A stretch of DNA of 64,000 nucleotides, taken from contig KQ964253.1 in NCBI GenBank assembly GCA_001566295.1, forward strand, positions 186,001-250,000, given 5' to 3'. Shown one piece after another: positions 21,314 through 32,324 of the stretch (its first letter is position 1; each line of letters begins with the position of its first letter). Position numbers and translations under genes: made by a program. The notes beneath the pieces were generated by a model. That model did not search any database and was not told where the DNA came from. It saw only the letters and a list, made by a program, of their open reading frames with translations. Origin of the DNA: Microdochium bolleyi (lineage: Eukaryota; Ascomycota; Sordariomycetes; Xylariales; Microdochiaceae).

Positions 21314-22623
21314 ATGTTGTGACTGACCTCGCTCGGTCACTCTAGCCCTAAGCAAACTGGCTTCCCAACACAGCCGCACCACGACCACCGCCACATACAC
21401 CCAGTCCGACAACCTCCCGCACCCCGCCGTCAGGCTCGTCGTCGGCCAGCACCTCTGGATCCACCCGCAGTGCCGCTCCTTCGCGTGGCTGATAGTCGGA
21501 GCGTTCTACGACGCCAAGGGCCGCGAGCTCTGGCACATCGAGCTGCGTCTTGGCGCGGTCAGGATACCACCGAGTTCGTGGTTCGGACGGCTGCTGAGCG
21601 AGTACGCTGGCGGACTAGGTATGTTTCTGTCGGACTGTAGAATCTAGACTTACGCTGTGATGGACAAGGCTGACGTTGCGCGCAGTACGACCACCACCTG
21701 CTTTACGTACAGAGCAGCGTCAGGGATATTCCAACCCCTTCGATCAGGACGACCTCTCCCGACATCTCTCAACGAACCCTCTCTCACCAGAGCACTTCAC
21801 CTCAGGAGCTCACACATCAACAACCAGTACATCACCACCACTGCGAATCCAGGACGACCTCCACCTCTCGCGACCAGCCAACCCGCTCGCCCAGATCCAT
21901 CCAGCCATCACCATCGCAATGGCCGGCAGCGGACAGGGCTGGAACCCTCGCTGGGGCTGGGACGCCGCGAGCAATTCCTCCTCGCCCTTTGGCGTTGGCG
22001 GCGGCGGCGGCGGGATGCCCTACGGCTATCCCCCACCCGTCTACTACGGCACCGCCTCCGGCATCCCCAGCATCCCCCCGATGCACCCGGGCGGCCCCGG
22101 CGGCGGTCAAGGCCCGACCTACGTCTTCGGCAGCAACCAGCCCCCGCTCCCCGTGTTCCCCAGCCAGCCCGGCGGCGCGCGCCTGCCGAACCCGCACCCC
22201 GTGGTCAGCCACGAGACGCCCGCGCTCAACATGACCAACTCGACCGGCGGCGTGGGCTGCGAGCCCGGGTACAACTACTACTTCCCCGCGCTGCACACCA
22301 AGATCCACGTCATCAAGTCGCAGTCCCCGCCCTGGCGCCTGCCCGCGGGCATGTCCCTGCACTTTGGCGCGTACCACGTGCCCACGAGCACGACGGTCGC
22401 GGAGCTGCTCAAGGGTTTTGGCGCGACCAATAGCGCGGCCAAGAAGAACCGCGTCACCGAAGTGGTGCAGGGCGGCAACGGCAAGTGGTATAAGGGCCTG
22501 ACGATCGCGGGGGATGATAAAGATGATCTGAAGAAGGGGCTCAAGGAGCTCGGGTGGGATCACACGAGGACGGGGAGGCAGGGGGAGAAGCCGGTTGTTT
22601 GGCTGTGGATCACGCGGGATTGA
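21314..22623 (+). CDS. Conserved fungal protein of unknown function
   Basis: Model: 21314..21318, 21374..21618 and 21686..22623, giving 395 aa. Exon 2 has no ATG but strong coding character (AVRLVVGQHLWIHPQCRSF, then GRELWHIELRLGAV). It ends in a GTATGT donor, and the next intron has a GCTGAC branch. Splicing enters the last exon in frame. The last exon has a Ser/Thr/Pro-rich stretch, a Gly/Pro-rich segment and a compact C-terminal domain: YNYYFPALHTKIHVIKS, then VPTSTTVAELLKGFGATN, KKNRVTEV, GKWYKG, LGWDHTRTG, KPVVWLWITRD. This looks like a conserved uncharacterised fungal domain. The first exon (ATGTT before a GTGACT donor) is the weakest part. A shorter protein from ATG 21919 (234 aa) in a good context is the alternative, which would leave exon 2 unexplained. 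No TM segment or signal peptide is obvious in the short form. Confidence 0.6.
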
Positions 22624-23792
22624 TAGAGGAGAAAGATGAGGGGTGGCGATGGTGTGCAAGTATATATGTTATGCACCAGTTGCTGCGGCGTGCAATGCGA
22701 GACGTTTTTTTTTTTTTTTTTTTTACCTTTTTGACTTTTTCTTTTTCTTTTCTGGGCGGATATTCAGCCTTGTTTTTCGGAGGGGTCCAGGGACATTTGT
22801 TTCACAATCATTGAGGAATACTTTAGTTGGTTGTCGGTAGGAACAAGCCTTTCCCAATGCAAGCGTTGTCTTACCAATTCATCATGTGTAAAAAGCAAAA
22901 AATAAAATGTATGAGTGTCACGTAAGCTTCAACAGTCACTGCTTGGCAAGCACCTTCCTGCTGCACACTACCCCTGCGTATTTACAAACTAGAGTCTCTG
23001 GCCAATGAAACAGAAGCTCAGCGCCAAGCATAGACGAAAGAGGACTAATACGCCGCTGTCCCGAAGTCAAAATTTTGGAACCGTCGTGCTATCACATGGT
23101 TTCAATCCATGCTTTTCCTCTCTAATATTTCCTTTCGTCTCACGTCCTTGCAAAACCCTGCCGTGCTCCACGAAGGTGTGAAAAGCATATGATCTCCGTC
23201 TATCGGGAATCTTCAGCGCGGCAGAGCCCGGTCACGGTGTCCTGGCAACCAAAATTCCCGAGGATCGCGTGTGCCCAGACACGTAGGCGTGGTTCTATGG
23301 AAAGGCAGGTGGTCTTTTCACAGCTCGCACTGGACAGCAGTAGGGCTGGGATCAGGATGAAGGGAGGAGACATTTCAGTAGCTGTGCCATTAGGAAAATC
23401 ATTTAATCAGACGTGCTGCAGCTTCGACGTGTAAGACTTCGCGATTTCAAATATCACTCAATCTGCCTTTCAAGCGAGAACAATTCAGGCTGATTCGACA
23501 TGAGGGAGGTGATGGAAGACTGCTCTTGGTGTGAGATCTGCTCAGGCTAGGAGGACATCGTTGTGGAAGCGATGGCTACATCACCTTTTTTTTTGTTTTT
23601 TGGCAACAGACACAGTAGCACAAATGGGGTGTTTGTTTTATTGGCTTCTATCAGATCACGCCGTCTACTACGATCAGTGTCCTCGTGCTAGGCGCTAGTC
23701 AAGCAGTTGTCATGACATGAGACCCCAGACAACTGGTGTTCCAAAAGCGCTTCGCTCGCCCGCTTCTAGCCAGATACCCTTTTCCCGGTCCC
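22624..23792. other. Intergenic stretch, T-rich
   Basis: About 1.2 kb between converging genes. It has a T20 run at 22705..22724 followed by further T-rich sequence, and a T9 run near 23586. No gene seen. Confidence 0.6.
22705..22724 (+). repeat. Poly(T) tract, 20 bases
   Basis: Uninterrupted T20 followed by pyrimidine-rich sequence to about 22752, roughly 80 bp after the stop of the upstream gene. It may be a simple repeat or a trace of a reverse-transcribed A-tail on the other strand. Confidence 0.9.
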
Positions 23793-24437
23793 TTACTGCC
23801 CCTTCGCCTTCGCGGCCGCGAGCTGCGCCGAGGCAGCCTTGACCTTCTCCATGTCGACAAAGTCGCTGAAGAACGCGCCCATGTAGTCCGCCTTGCCCAC
23901 GGGCACGCCCCTGCTGCGGAGGATCCCGTACGCCGTCGTCAGGTGGAAGTACGCGTTGGGCAGCATCATGCCCTCGACGAGCTGCTTGCCCGTCACCTCG
24001 ACGGCCAGCGGGCCGTACTCGACCTTGATGGTCGCCGCGGCCTGGCTGTCCGCGAAGAGGGAGCCTGCCGCCGAGCTGTCGGCACCGGCGGCAGCGGTGA
24101 GCTCCCCGATCGCGTCGTGCAGGTACGCCAGGCACTGTGCAAAGGTGGTCACGTTCTCCGCGCGGACGGGGTCCACGGCGGGGCTGCGCCCGCCGTCGCG
24201 CAGCCGCGCGAGGGTCTGGCTGACGTTCTTGCGCAGCTGGAAGAGTTGCTCGTGGAAGGGGTACATGTCGTCGACCAGCCGGGCGGTGACAAGGTCGGCC
24301 TCGGAGATGCCGTCCGGGTGAGCGGCGACATGCTGCTGGGCCTTGGTGGTGATGTGGATGGCCGTCTTGACGGTGCGGAGGAGCGGGAGGTAGGCGAGGT
24401 CGTGGAAGGTCACGGCGGGGGTGGAGGAGGTGGCCAT
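23793..24437 (-). CDS. DUF1993 family protein
   Basis: Intronless, 214 aa. The opening VTFHDLAYLPLLRTVKTAIHITTKAQQHVAAHP, then LVDDMYPFHEQLFQLRKNVSQTLARL, the central YGPLAVEVTGKQLVEGMMLPNAYFHLTTAYGILRSRGVPVGKADYMGAF arrangement and the C-terminal helix fit PF09351 (DUF1993), a four-helix-bundle family related to DinB-like proteins. Key conserved pieces are LPNAYFHLTTAYGILR and GVPVGKADYMG. The biochemical function is unknown. It is likely cytosolic, with no signal or TM segment. A TATTTAAT-like element about 115 bp upstream (24551..24558) may be the TATA box. Confidence 0.88.
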   Translation of the reverse strand: MATSSTPAVTFHDLAYLPLLRTVKTAIHITTKAQQHVAAHPDGISEADLVTARLVDDMYPFHEQLFQLRKNVSQTLARLRDGGRSPAVDPVRAENVTTFAQCLAYLHDAIGELTAAAGADSSAAGSLFADSQAAATIKVEYGPLAVEVTGKQLVEGMMLPNAYFHLTTAYGILRSRGVPVGKADYMGAFFSDFVDMEKVKAASAQLAAAKAKGQ

Positions 24438-24999
24438 GGCTGCTTCTGTGGTGGTAATGATCTGGGGTCTGGAAGGGCTGATAGGACAAGATGGGAGTGG
24501 TTGGATGGTGTGATTGAGAGACGGGATGAGCTGACGATGTTGCGGATGTTGTATTTAATGGCTCTGCCGCGCATCAGGTCTCGGATGGTGGGCTGTCCCA
24601 CATGATCCACAAGCCACCGTCACCCCCCCACGGACGAACCCGCCGCCGCCGCACGGCCTGGCATCGCGGGGCCGCAGCTTGGCGGCGGAACTCTGGCGCC
24701 GAGGCGGCGGCGAGGCTCAGCGTGGCCGGTCTCGCGCCCCGGCCGCAGTTGCGTCTGGTGTGGGGTTCCTGCCAGGCAACGGCGCCAGGGCGCCCCGACA
24801 GCCGCCACCGCCGCATGCCCGCCTGGAAAAGTCGCCGAGGCGCGCCAGGGCCATGCCCTGCTTACACATGCGAGATTTGTCACCTTGGGTGCAGTGGACA
24901 GGTGTTCTGAGTGCATGGGGCCATGCAATCTGTTTTCATACTATGATGCTGCTTCCCACGTGGCTCGTGGCATGCTCTCGGACAAACCCCTGGACCTGC
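24438..24999. other. Intergenic stretch upstream of DUF1993 gene
   Basis: 560 bp of GC-rich sequence holding the DUF1993 promoter and the 3' end of the aldolase gene, both on the minus strand. Short frames here are not credible genes. Confidence 0.5.
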
Positions 25000-25782
25000 C
25001 TACGCCTTGTCACTGCCCGGCACGTTCACTTCCACGAGCGTCGGCGTGTTGCTAATCCCACGCTTCACCGCCTCGGCCAGGATCTCCTCCGTCGCGGTCG
25101 CCCCTATCCTCGTCACGCCCAGCGACATGACGTACAGCACATCATCTAGCGTCCTGACCCCGCCCGCCGCCTTGATCTGCACCTGGGGGCCGACGCTGTC
25201 CCGCATCAGCTTGAGGTGCGCAGGCGTGGCGCCCTTGTAGGTGTACAGCCCGCTGGGCTGCTTCACGAACCCGTACCCCGTCGACGTCTTGACGAACGCG
25301 ACCGACAGCACCGAGCAGATGCGGCACAGGTGCTCAATGTGCGTCTCCGACAGGTAGTCGTTCTCAAAGATGACTTTGAGCACGGCGCGGCGGTCCTTGA
25401 CGACGGCCTCGTTGATCTGACGGATCTCGTTGGTCACGTACTCCCAGTCGTGACCAAGCACCTTGCCGACGTTGACAACCATGTCGATCTCGTCGGCGCC
25501 CGCCTCCACGGCCTCCTGCGCCTCGGCGACCTTGATAGCTGTCGTGCTGTTGCCGTGCGGGAAGCCGATGACGGCGCATACAAGCACGCTCGAGTCGGCG
25601 AGCACCTCCTTGGCCACGGGCACGCTGTAGGGCTTGACGCAGGCGGCCCCGACGTTATGCTTCTTGGCAATCTGCAGGCCCTCATAGATCTGGGCGTCTG
25701 TCATCGTTGGGTGGAGGAGCGAGTGGTCGATGAGCTTTGCTATCTGGGGCAGCGAGACGTGCATCGTATCTGGTGAGGCCAT
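25000..25782 (-). CDS. deoC: Deoxyribose-phosphate aldolase
   Basis: Intronless, 260 aa, the usual length. It cleaves 2-deoxy-D-ribose 5-phosphate to acetaldehyde and glyceraldehyde 3-phosphate in deoxynucleoside catabolism, in the cytosol. The TIM-barrel class I aldolase residues are all visible: Schiff-base Lys165 in FVKTSTGYG, Lys204 in QIKAAGGVRT, and Asp100 in GADEIDMVVN. The N-terminal IDHSLLHPTMTDAQI matches the family. The start is the first ATG, with TATTTAA-type sequence ~65 bp upstream. It is co-oriented with, but well separated from, its neighbours, so no functional linkage is implied. Confidence 0.95.
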   Translation of the reverse strand: MASPDTMHVSLPQIAKLIDHSLLHPTMTDAQIYEGLQIAKKHNVGAACVKPYSVPVAKEVLADSSVLVCAVIGFPHGNSTTAIKVAEAQEAVEAGADEIDMVVNVGKVLGHDWEYVTNEIRQINEAVVKDRRAVLKVIFENDYLSETHIEHLCRICSVLSVAFVKTSTGYGFVKQPSGLYTYKGATPAHLKLMRDSVGPQVQIKAAGGVRTLDDVLYVMSLGVTRIGATATEEILAEAVKRGISNTPTLVEVNVPGSDKA

Positions 25783-26127
25783 GTCGGTGCTTGGCGCCGT
25801 CTGAGCTGTGGTGCAAGTGATGGACAGGCTGAGGTTCGTATGATTAAATACTCGTATGGCAATCGATGGCGTTGAGTATCACAGGCGTCTTGATGTTTCT
25901 GTTGGGAATGTGATTGCGCAAGCAGTGAGACCCTTGGGGCAGGGGCGGGTAAGCTTAAAGAGCTCTGATCCACTGGAGCGGGGAAGCTACCTCATGACGA
26001 AAGGCGGCCGGCTGCGCCTGCCGTGCGGTCGGGCGGCGCTGCAGCACCATGCAGGAACGCCACGAATGTCGCCAGTGGCGTACCTCAACTCAAAGACGGA
26101 GGCGGGACTTTGTCATGCCGCACAATC
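25783..26127. other. Intergenic stretch upstream of aldolase gene
   Basis: 345 bp holding the aldolase promoter (AT-rich TATA-like element near 25838..25850) and the 3' UTR of the regulator gene. Nothing else seen. Confidence 0.5.
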
Positions 26128-28403
26128 TCACCCCCAGAGCTGCTGCATGTCGAACCAGTTCGACGACGTCCCGAAGTCGAGCGTGCCGTCCAGGACCGCG
26201 TCGACGGCGCCAATGTCAAAGGTAGGATCCAGATGCCCGAAGACGTCAATGTCCCGGCCGTCCAGCATGTTGTTGCTGTGGCCGTTGTTGTAGCTCTGCG
26301 CGTGGGCCGGTCGCATGTTCGGATCGACATTGCCCAAGCCCTCCCCAGTCCCGCCGATGCTTGCCGTTCGGCCAGGCATCGGGGCCGCACCTGCCGTGCC
26401 CTCAATGTTGGCCATCCCGCCGTTAGCCGGCACTCCCGGGGATCCAGCGCCATTCTCCCGCACCATCCCGGGCGTGTTGGCGTTGTGATTGTGATTGTTC
26501 ATCTCCCCCTCCATTAGACTTGCCGTCGCCTTGTCCATCTCCCGCAGCGTCTTCTCCGCCATCCCCGCAAGTGACTTGGCCGTCCAGAACGCGTCGCCCA
26601 ATGCTCGCAGCATAACCGTGTTCTCGCGGAACGCCCGTCGCCCGCGGTGCCGGAACATGGGCACGCTGCTGAACCGCATCTTGCGGTAGGCCACGCTCAG
26701 CGATAGCGAGACGGCGTACGGGATGAAAGGCAGATATGCGAGGCAGCCTTTGAACTCGTCTCCGACGATCGAGGCGATGCGGTCGGCAGACAGGGAGCGC
26801 CGGCTGTTGGTGGCGGGCGCGGGCATGGCTGACTCTTTCGAGCCGTCTGGGTATCGGCATGACAGGATTGCGACGGCATGGTAGAGAACTTCGAGTGTTG
26901 CTGTGGGCAGACGAGTGAGCAGAAAAATATTAGAGGCAGATCAGACTTCCACATACCCAATGTCGCATCGGTGACCTTGTTGGCGTCCGCATCGATGATG
27001 AGCTGCTCGAAGATGGGCATCTCCACAATCAGCGGTTCCCGGACCTTGACGATCGGTCGGTAAAGCGCGAATACCTCATCCATCAGCCGTATAATCGTGA
27101 GCAGCAGCCGGAACGTCGGGGCTTGCCGCGCAATGGCCTCGCTCAGATCCCAGCCAAAGTCCCGCTCGTGCATGATGGTGGCGCGGCCGTAGAACGCCGC
27201 GTTCATCCTGTCGAGCGCCCACAGGCAGCAGAAAACCGTGCACGTCTCGCGCTGCCGGGCTGTGTCTTTTTCTCCGAGCTCCAGATGCACGCCGAGAGTG
27301 ATCATCTGGTGCACGGCATGGCTGTGCAGGAGGGCTGGGAGGTCGGCGTCTTCAGGGCCAGGCGGGTGCATGTACAGGGAGAAGACGAGCAGAGTACGCA
27401 TGTACAGCATCCTATCGGTCAGTATCCCCGCGTCGAGAGCGCCCTGGACCGCGGCAGATAGGGAGGCGCAGAACGTGCTGCAGTCCAGGACGTCGGTGCT
27501 GTTTCCGAGGCGGAGGTGCTTGGCGGCAGCGGGGTCGGATGCAGCAGCGAGACTGACGACTTGCTGGACGACAAACTCAGCGGGCTGGTCGAGGGGCTGC
27601 TGGCGCAACAGCGGCTCGGACAGGGCCGGGAAGATGGGGTCCAGCTTGGTGAGATAGATCTGTCTCAGGGCGGCGTAGTCTGCAGGAGGAGGCCGGCACG
27701 TGAGGCAGTGGTCTCGAACGTAGCCCTGGACCATGTCTTGAAAGGCACGATGGGGGCCACCGAGACGAGCTCGAGACAGGCTGGCAGGGCCGCCGTTCCC
27801 GGTCGTAGTGCCAGAGCCCTCGCCGCGGTCTGCCTGATGGTTCTGCCAGACGCCAACGCCGCCGCGCGAGCCGTCGCGGTTGGTCTGGGGGCTGGTGGCC
27901 TCGATGAAGAGGCCCTCGGGGTTTGTGTCACCCACGAAGCGGTTGGGCCGGACGCTGTGCAACGGCGGAAGGCTCGGCCTCGCGCGGCCATTTTCCCACG
28001 AGAGCCGGTCCTGTGCGTCAAAGGGCCGCTGGGCCGCCAAGCTGGGGATGGCAGCCGGGGCCGGCGACGCGAGTGGGGCCGGAGTGATGCCCTTGTCCCG
28101 TGTCGATGTTACCGGCGACTTCCACGACGGGGCCTGCCAAGCGGAGAAGCCGTCGCCGTGGGTGGTGGTGAGGGGCTGCCGCTGGACGGGTATGGGCGCG
28201 GGCGCAGACGACCACTGTCGCGCCCCCTCCTCCTTGGGCGGCGACTCGCGAGCCTCTGGAGCGGCCGCGTCGTTGTCGACGTGCTGGCAGCGCTTCTTGC
28301 GGCGCCGGCACGGCTCGCAGGCCTGGCTGACCTGCTTGCGCTTGCGGGGCAGGCCCGACGCGTCGGATTCGATGAATTTGAGCATTCCGGCGGCGTGGGC
28401 CAT
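26128..28403 (-). CDS. Fungal transcription factor with half zinc cluster
   Basis: Two exons on the minus strand, 28403..26957 and 26900..26128, giving 739 aa. The 56-bp intron (GTATGT..CACAG) joins ATLEVLYHAV in frame. The DNA-binding end reads SQACEPCRRRKKRCQHVDND, so only the first C-x2-C-x6-C half of a Zn2Cys6 cluster is present and no further Cys occurs for more than 200 residues. RFVGDTNPEGLFIEATSP and VGVWQNHQ follow. The fungal_trans region covers YVRDHCLTCRPPPADYAALR through LYRPIVKVREP, and a helical and low-complexity tail ends in NWFDMQQLWG. The ATG at 28403 lies in an ideal context (CACCATGG). An upstream in-frame ATG at 28499 would add 32 residues. It is divergently transcribed from the DUF1479 gene. 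A nuclear regulator is likely; targets are unknown. Confidence 0.85.
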
Positions 28404-29083
28404 GGTGTATGCCGCGCGGCGGCTCCGCGCGCGTATGGGAACCGGGTTGGACGGAGTTGTGAGGGAGCAGCTTTCGTGGGGACGGCTGAAAAGCTCCATC
28501 CTGCAGGTGGGAATTTGACCTTGAGCTGGTGCAAGGGCGGACCTTCCCAAAGAGGCATGGCGTCACTGCGCAGTCGCACGTTCGTTGAAGGCAAACTGAA
28601 GAACCCATGTTGTCTCATCTCGATGCGACATGCAGCATCTGATGTCTGGTTCTGAGCAAAATCGCTGTGCGCGAGCAAGGACAGGTCTGGAATCTATCAA
28701 TACTTGATAGCAACTACACCGATGCGAGATCCTCACCCCGCGCGTAGCCATACGGCCAGTGTCATCCGTCCCTCCCCGGGATCGTCATCCCCGCAATGTC
28801 GTACAGCACGAAATGCGCCGCCACTCATGCCTCCAAGACAAGCTCGGCCGCCGCCATCTCCCCCACACCATCTCCGGACTTGAGCGGAGTCTAGCATTCC
28901 CGAGTTCGCCGGCTGCCTCTGGATGCTCATTTCCTAGACGGGCAGCTCCGCCTTGAAGATATGCCTCTAGGTTTGGACAATATATAATGTCTGGAGGGTC
29001 CAGCCTCCAAGTGGCTTGGCCTCCTCCAAGTGTCAAGAGCGTCATCTCAACAGCCCCGTACATTGCCGACACAGTCTGACGAG
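28404..29083. promoter_or_regulatory. Shared intergenic region between divergent genes
   Basis: 680 bp between the regulator (minus) and the DUF1479 gene (plus), holding both promoters. No coding exon was accepted here. Confidence 0.5.
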
Positions 29084-30921
29084 ATGGCACTACACACCAC
29101 TGGCGCAGCGAGGTCGTTGGCGGCCGTCGGTCGCCTCTCAATACCTCGTCATCAGGCCAGACGGTCCATCAGAGCCCTGTCATCCCGCTCACCCCCAGCT
29201 CATCACACTGCCCAGAGTCGCAAGATAAATATGGCGGCCGTCTCCTCCCAGCCACCAATAGCATCTCAGCCTCACCCTGTACCACAATCCAAGATGGACA
29301 CAAAGCGCGAAGGAGACATTTCCGACGCCTTCTTCTCCCTCTCCCATACCGGGCCCCGCCCACCACTACCCGATCGTTTCCGCGAGCTCAAGCAGTCCCT
29401 CATCGCCGGCCATGAGGACCGCGTGATCAAGAGCTGGGGTCAGCTCCTCGACGACATCCAGCAGGAGAGTGCGCTCGTGGAGAAACTCGGGCCGGCGATT
29501 GTGCCAAGCATCGAGTTTGCGCATCTCGATCGAGACATGGCCAACCTCAGAGCCGAGATCCAGAAGAGAGGCGTGGCGGTCGTCAGAGGTGTTGTGCCCG
29601 AGGATGAGGCGCGGGGCTACAAGTTCCAGCTTGAGGATTACGTCAAGCAGAACCCATCTACCAAAGGTACATATCCCTTGCAAGATTTCCGTGGTTCCAC
29701 GGCGGCAAGACCAAGTCACTGACAACAATGCCTCAACCTCGCAGCTTTCCCTCAAAACGACCCCCAGGTCTACGAGCTCTACTGGTCATCCCCACAACTG
29801 CGTGCACGCAGCCATCCGAACCTGCTCCGCGCATCGCAGGCGCTCATGGACCTGTGGCACTCGTCGGACCCGACGAGCGTCGTCTCCCTCGCACAGCCAA
29901 TGAGCTACGCAGACCGCCTGCGCATCCGACAGCCAGGAGACGCCAGCTTCGCGCTGGGCCCGCACATTGACGGCGGCAGCGTCGAGCGGTGGGAGAAGCA
30001 CGGCTACGGTGTTGGCGAGACATACGACCCCATCTTCCAAGGACGCTGGGCCAGCGACGAGGCCCAGAAGTCGGAAGAGGACATCCAGACCGGAGGCCGC
30101 AACTACGACCCGTGGGACATCAGCGGCCGCGTCGACGCTGTCATGAACAACTACCAGGGCCTCGGCGCGTGCTCGGCATTCCGCATGTTCCAGGGGTGGT
30201 TGAGCATGAGCCGCACGGCGCCGCGCGAGGGCACGCTCATGGTGAACCCAATGCTCCGGCAGGCCATGGCGTACGTGCTGCTGCGGCCGTTCTTCGAGCC
30301 CGTGCTCAAGAGCGTTGCAGAGTGCGGCGGGTCCCGCGAGAAGTTCCTAGCCAAGGAGAACTGGCGGTTCATGCCCGCGGGAGAGTCGATGAACAGTGAC
30401 CTGCAGGGCGCGGTGCCGAGCCACGGGCAGGAGCTCACAGACGAGCTGCACCCGCATCTGCGGCTTGACCAGACCATGGTGCACGTTCCTGAGATCAAAC
30501 CTGGCGATTTCGTGGTGTGGCATTGCGACAGTAAGTTGAAACTATTCTGTGACGACGTTCTGGCAAGCAGCTTTACTGACAACTTCCGTATCTAGCCATC
30601 CACGCGGTCGACAAGGTGCACATGGGCACCTCCGACTCCAGCGTGCTGTACATCCCCGTGTGTCCCGTCACCGAGCGCAACGCAGAATACATGCTGCGCC
30701 AGCGCGACGCCTTCCTGAGCGGCACCCCGGGGCCCGACTTCCCTGGTGGTAAGGGCGAGAGCGAGCATATCGGCCGCCCGACGGAGGAGTTCCTGCACAA
30801 GGTCGCTGGCGACGCAGGGCTGCGGGCATTCGGCTTCCAGAGGCTGGCATCGCAGAGTGGTGATGCTTCGGAGGGCGCGAGGAAGGCTATCCAGGCTGCG
30901 AACCGGGTTCTGGGTTTCTGA
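29084..30921 (+). CDS. DUF1479 / Gig2-like family protein, possibly mitochondrial
   Basis: Three exons: 29084..29666, 29745..30530 and 30596..30921, giving 564 aa. Both introns restore frame (STKAFPQND and WHCDTIHAVDK junctions). The Arg/Ser/Ala-rich first ~48 residues, with no acidic residues, look like a mitochondrial presequence, and a second ATG at 29231 would give a cytosolic form. The body matches PF07350 (DUF1479, E. coli YbiU, Candida Gig2): GVAVVRGVVPEDEARGYKF, FALGPHIDGGSVERWE, DAVMNNYQGLGACSAFRMFQGWLSMS, PGDFVVWHCDTIHAV, SDSSVLYIPVCPVTERN. The H-x-D in HIDGG and the distal His in WHCDTIHAV are laid out like a non-heme Fe(II)/2-oxoglutarate dioxygenase facial triad. The substrate is unknown; Gig2 relatives respond to N-acetylglucosamine. 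Confidence 0.88.
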
Positions 30922-31941
30922 TTTTTGGTTGATACGGCGGCAGGCATGGGTGGAGGTAACTCCCAGCGGCGTTCTGGGTCGCGATTTGATACCTGGCGAC
31001 GGCGTTGTGTTCATAGCTGGAGGGGTGTGAGCACATATTTTGTGCGGCTGCACATCCGGGCACTCTTTCTCCTGCTTTGGTCTTGCGTAGCATCTCCACT
31101 GCTATCATGGTGCGTGTTCTGTCCACCTTGAGCGCCCTGCATATGAAGAAATCGGCAAGCGGCTGCGCTATAAAGCGAGTATATCGCAAATCCTTTCACC
31201 ACAAAACCTGATGCCAGATGTGATTGTCCAAGTGGTGGATCACCAAAATGTTCAGCCCGCGTGCTTCGTCCCTGATCGGGACTCACCAGCTGTGCGTGGC
31301 TGGTAGATCTATCAGCCCGCGATAGCCACTGCCGCTGCTAATCTAGCTCGAGGCTATCTTCACGACAAGCATGGCTTTTCATCGGCCCCATGTGGTGGGG
31401 AGCCCGACCTTCGGCCTGGGGCGTCTAGCAGCAGACTTGCCGACCATGTACAGAAGAAGTGAAGAGCTTTGCATGCAGTGGGCGTGTCCGAATATAGACC
31501 GAAAGGGGGGCTCCCCGCCCGGACCGGGTGTAATGGTTGTGACCTGAGACGATGCGGGAGCCTTCAAGCTCGTAGGGCAAGATGCTTAACGCAGCCGTCG
31601 GAGCAAGCGGAGAATCGTGCTGGGCAGGGTTCACGAGACCTCGAGGCGTCATAAGATGTCTCGTCGCTTGCGCCATGGGGACGGACAGCGATCGAGCATC
31701 GGAAGACTGGCGTCGAGTTCATCCGAGAGTCGTCGAAGCCTGCCTGAGATCGAGGCTGTGGATGTGTTCTAGGGTGTCGAAAGTGCCCTCGCATCACAGC
31801 CCTTACGGCCAGGTATACACATCCCCTTACTCAAGAAGCCCACAGCCAACGCGGTTCCAGTACCGATAGCGTCAGACCGCAAAAAGTGACCGAGCGAGGT
31901 TATATCCTGTGCTCGTCATCGAGGCCTTGGCTGCCCAAAGT
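30922..31941. other. Intergenic stretch, no gene seen
   Basis: 1 kb between converging genes. Only short overlapping frames without domains. Confidence 0.55.
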
Positions 31942-32324
31942 TTACCGCCTCTCTGTCTTACTCTTGGTCGTAGTCGTCGGTGGCGAGGGGCCGTCTGGGC
32001 CGCTAGGTCGTCCTCGCGCCTGGTTGCGTAGCTCGTCTACAAAGTGGCCGAAGAAACCGCTCGCGCTCTGCTGGTCGGGGTCCCTCGACGCCTCGCCCGG
32101 GCGTAGCGGCTCGTGGGGATTCCGGCCGTGGCGGTGCTCGTTGACGCGGTCGTGGATGCTGCGGACGCCACGGTGGAAGGCGGGCGAGCGGAGGATCTGG
32201 GCGACGATGTAGTCCTGCAGGGGAGTGGTCAGTTTCAACAGGGTCTGCCGGGTATGAGTTCAAGGTAAGAGGAGGGTACCTCGGCGGCAACGACCATTCG
32301 CAGGATCAGATTCCAGGGCGCCAT
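31942..32324 (-). CDS. Small Mrx7-like (MIOREX component) protein
   Basis: Two exons on the minus strand, 32324..32280 and 32214..31942, giving 105 aa. The first exon is exactly 15 codons (MAPWNLILRMVVAAE). The 65-bp intron has a CTGAC branch and CTGCAG acceptor. The protein reads MAPWNLILRMVVAAEDYIVA, SPAFHRGVRSIHDRVNEHRHG, NEPLRPGE-like NPHEPLRPGE, and SGFFGHFVDELRNQARG, then a hydrophilic Pro/Thr/Lys tail. The short hydrophobic start and the FVDELRNQ block recall the yeast mitochondrial-organisation protein Mrx7 (PF10906), which associates with mitochondrial ribosomes. I assign this by pattern, with moderate confidence. The gene is real in any case: two small exons are joined in frame with good splice signals. 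Confidence 0.65.
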
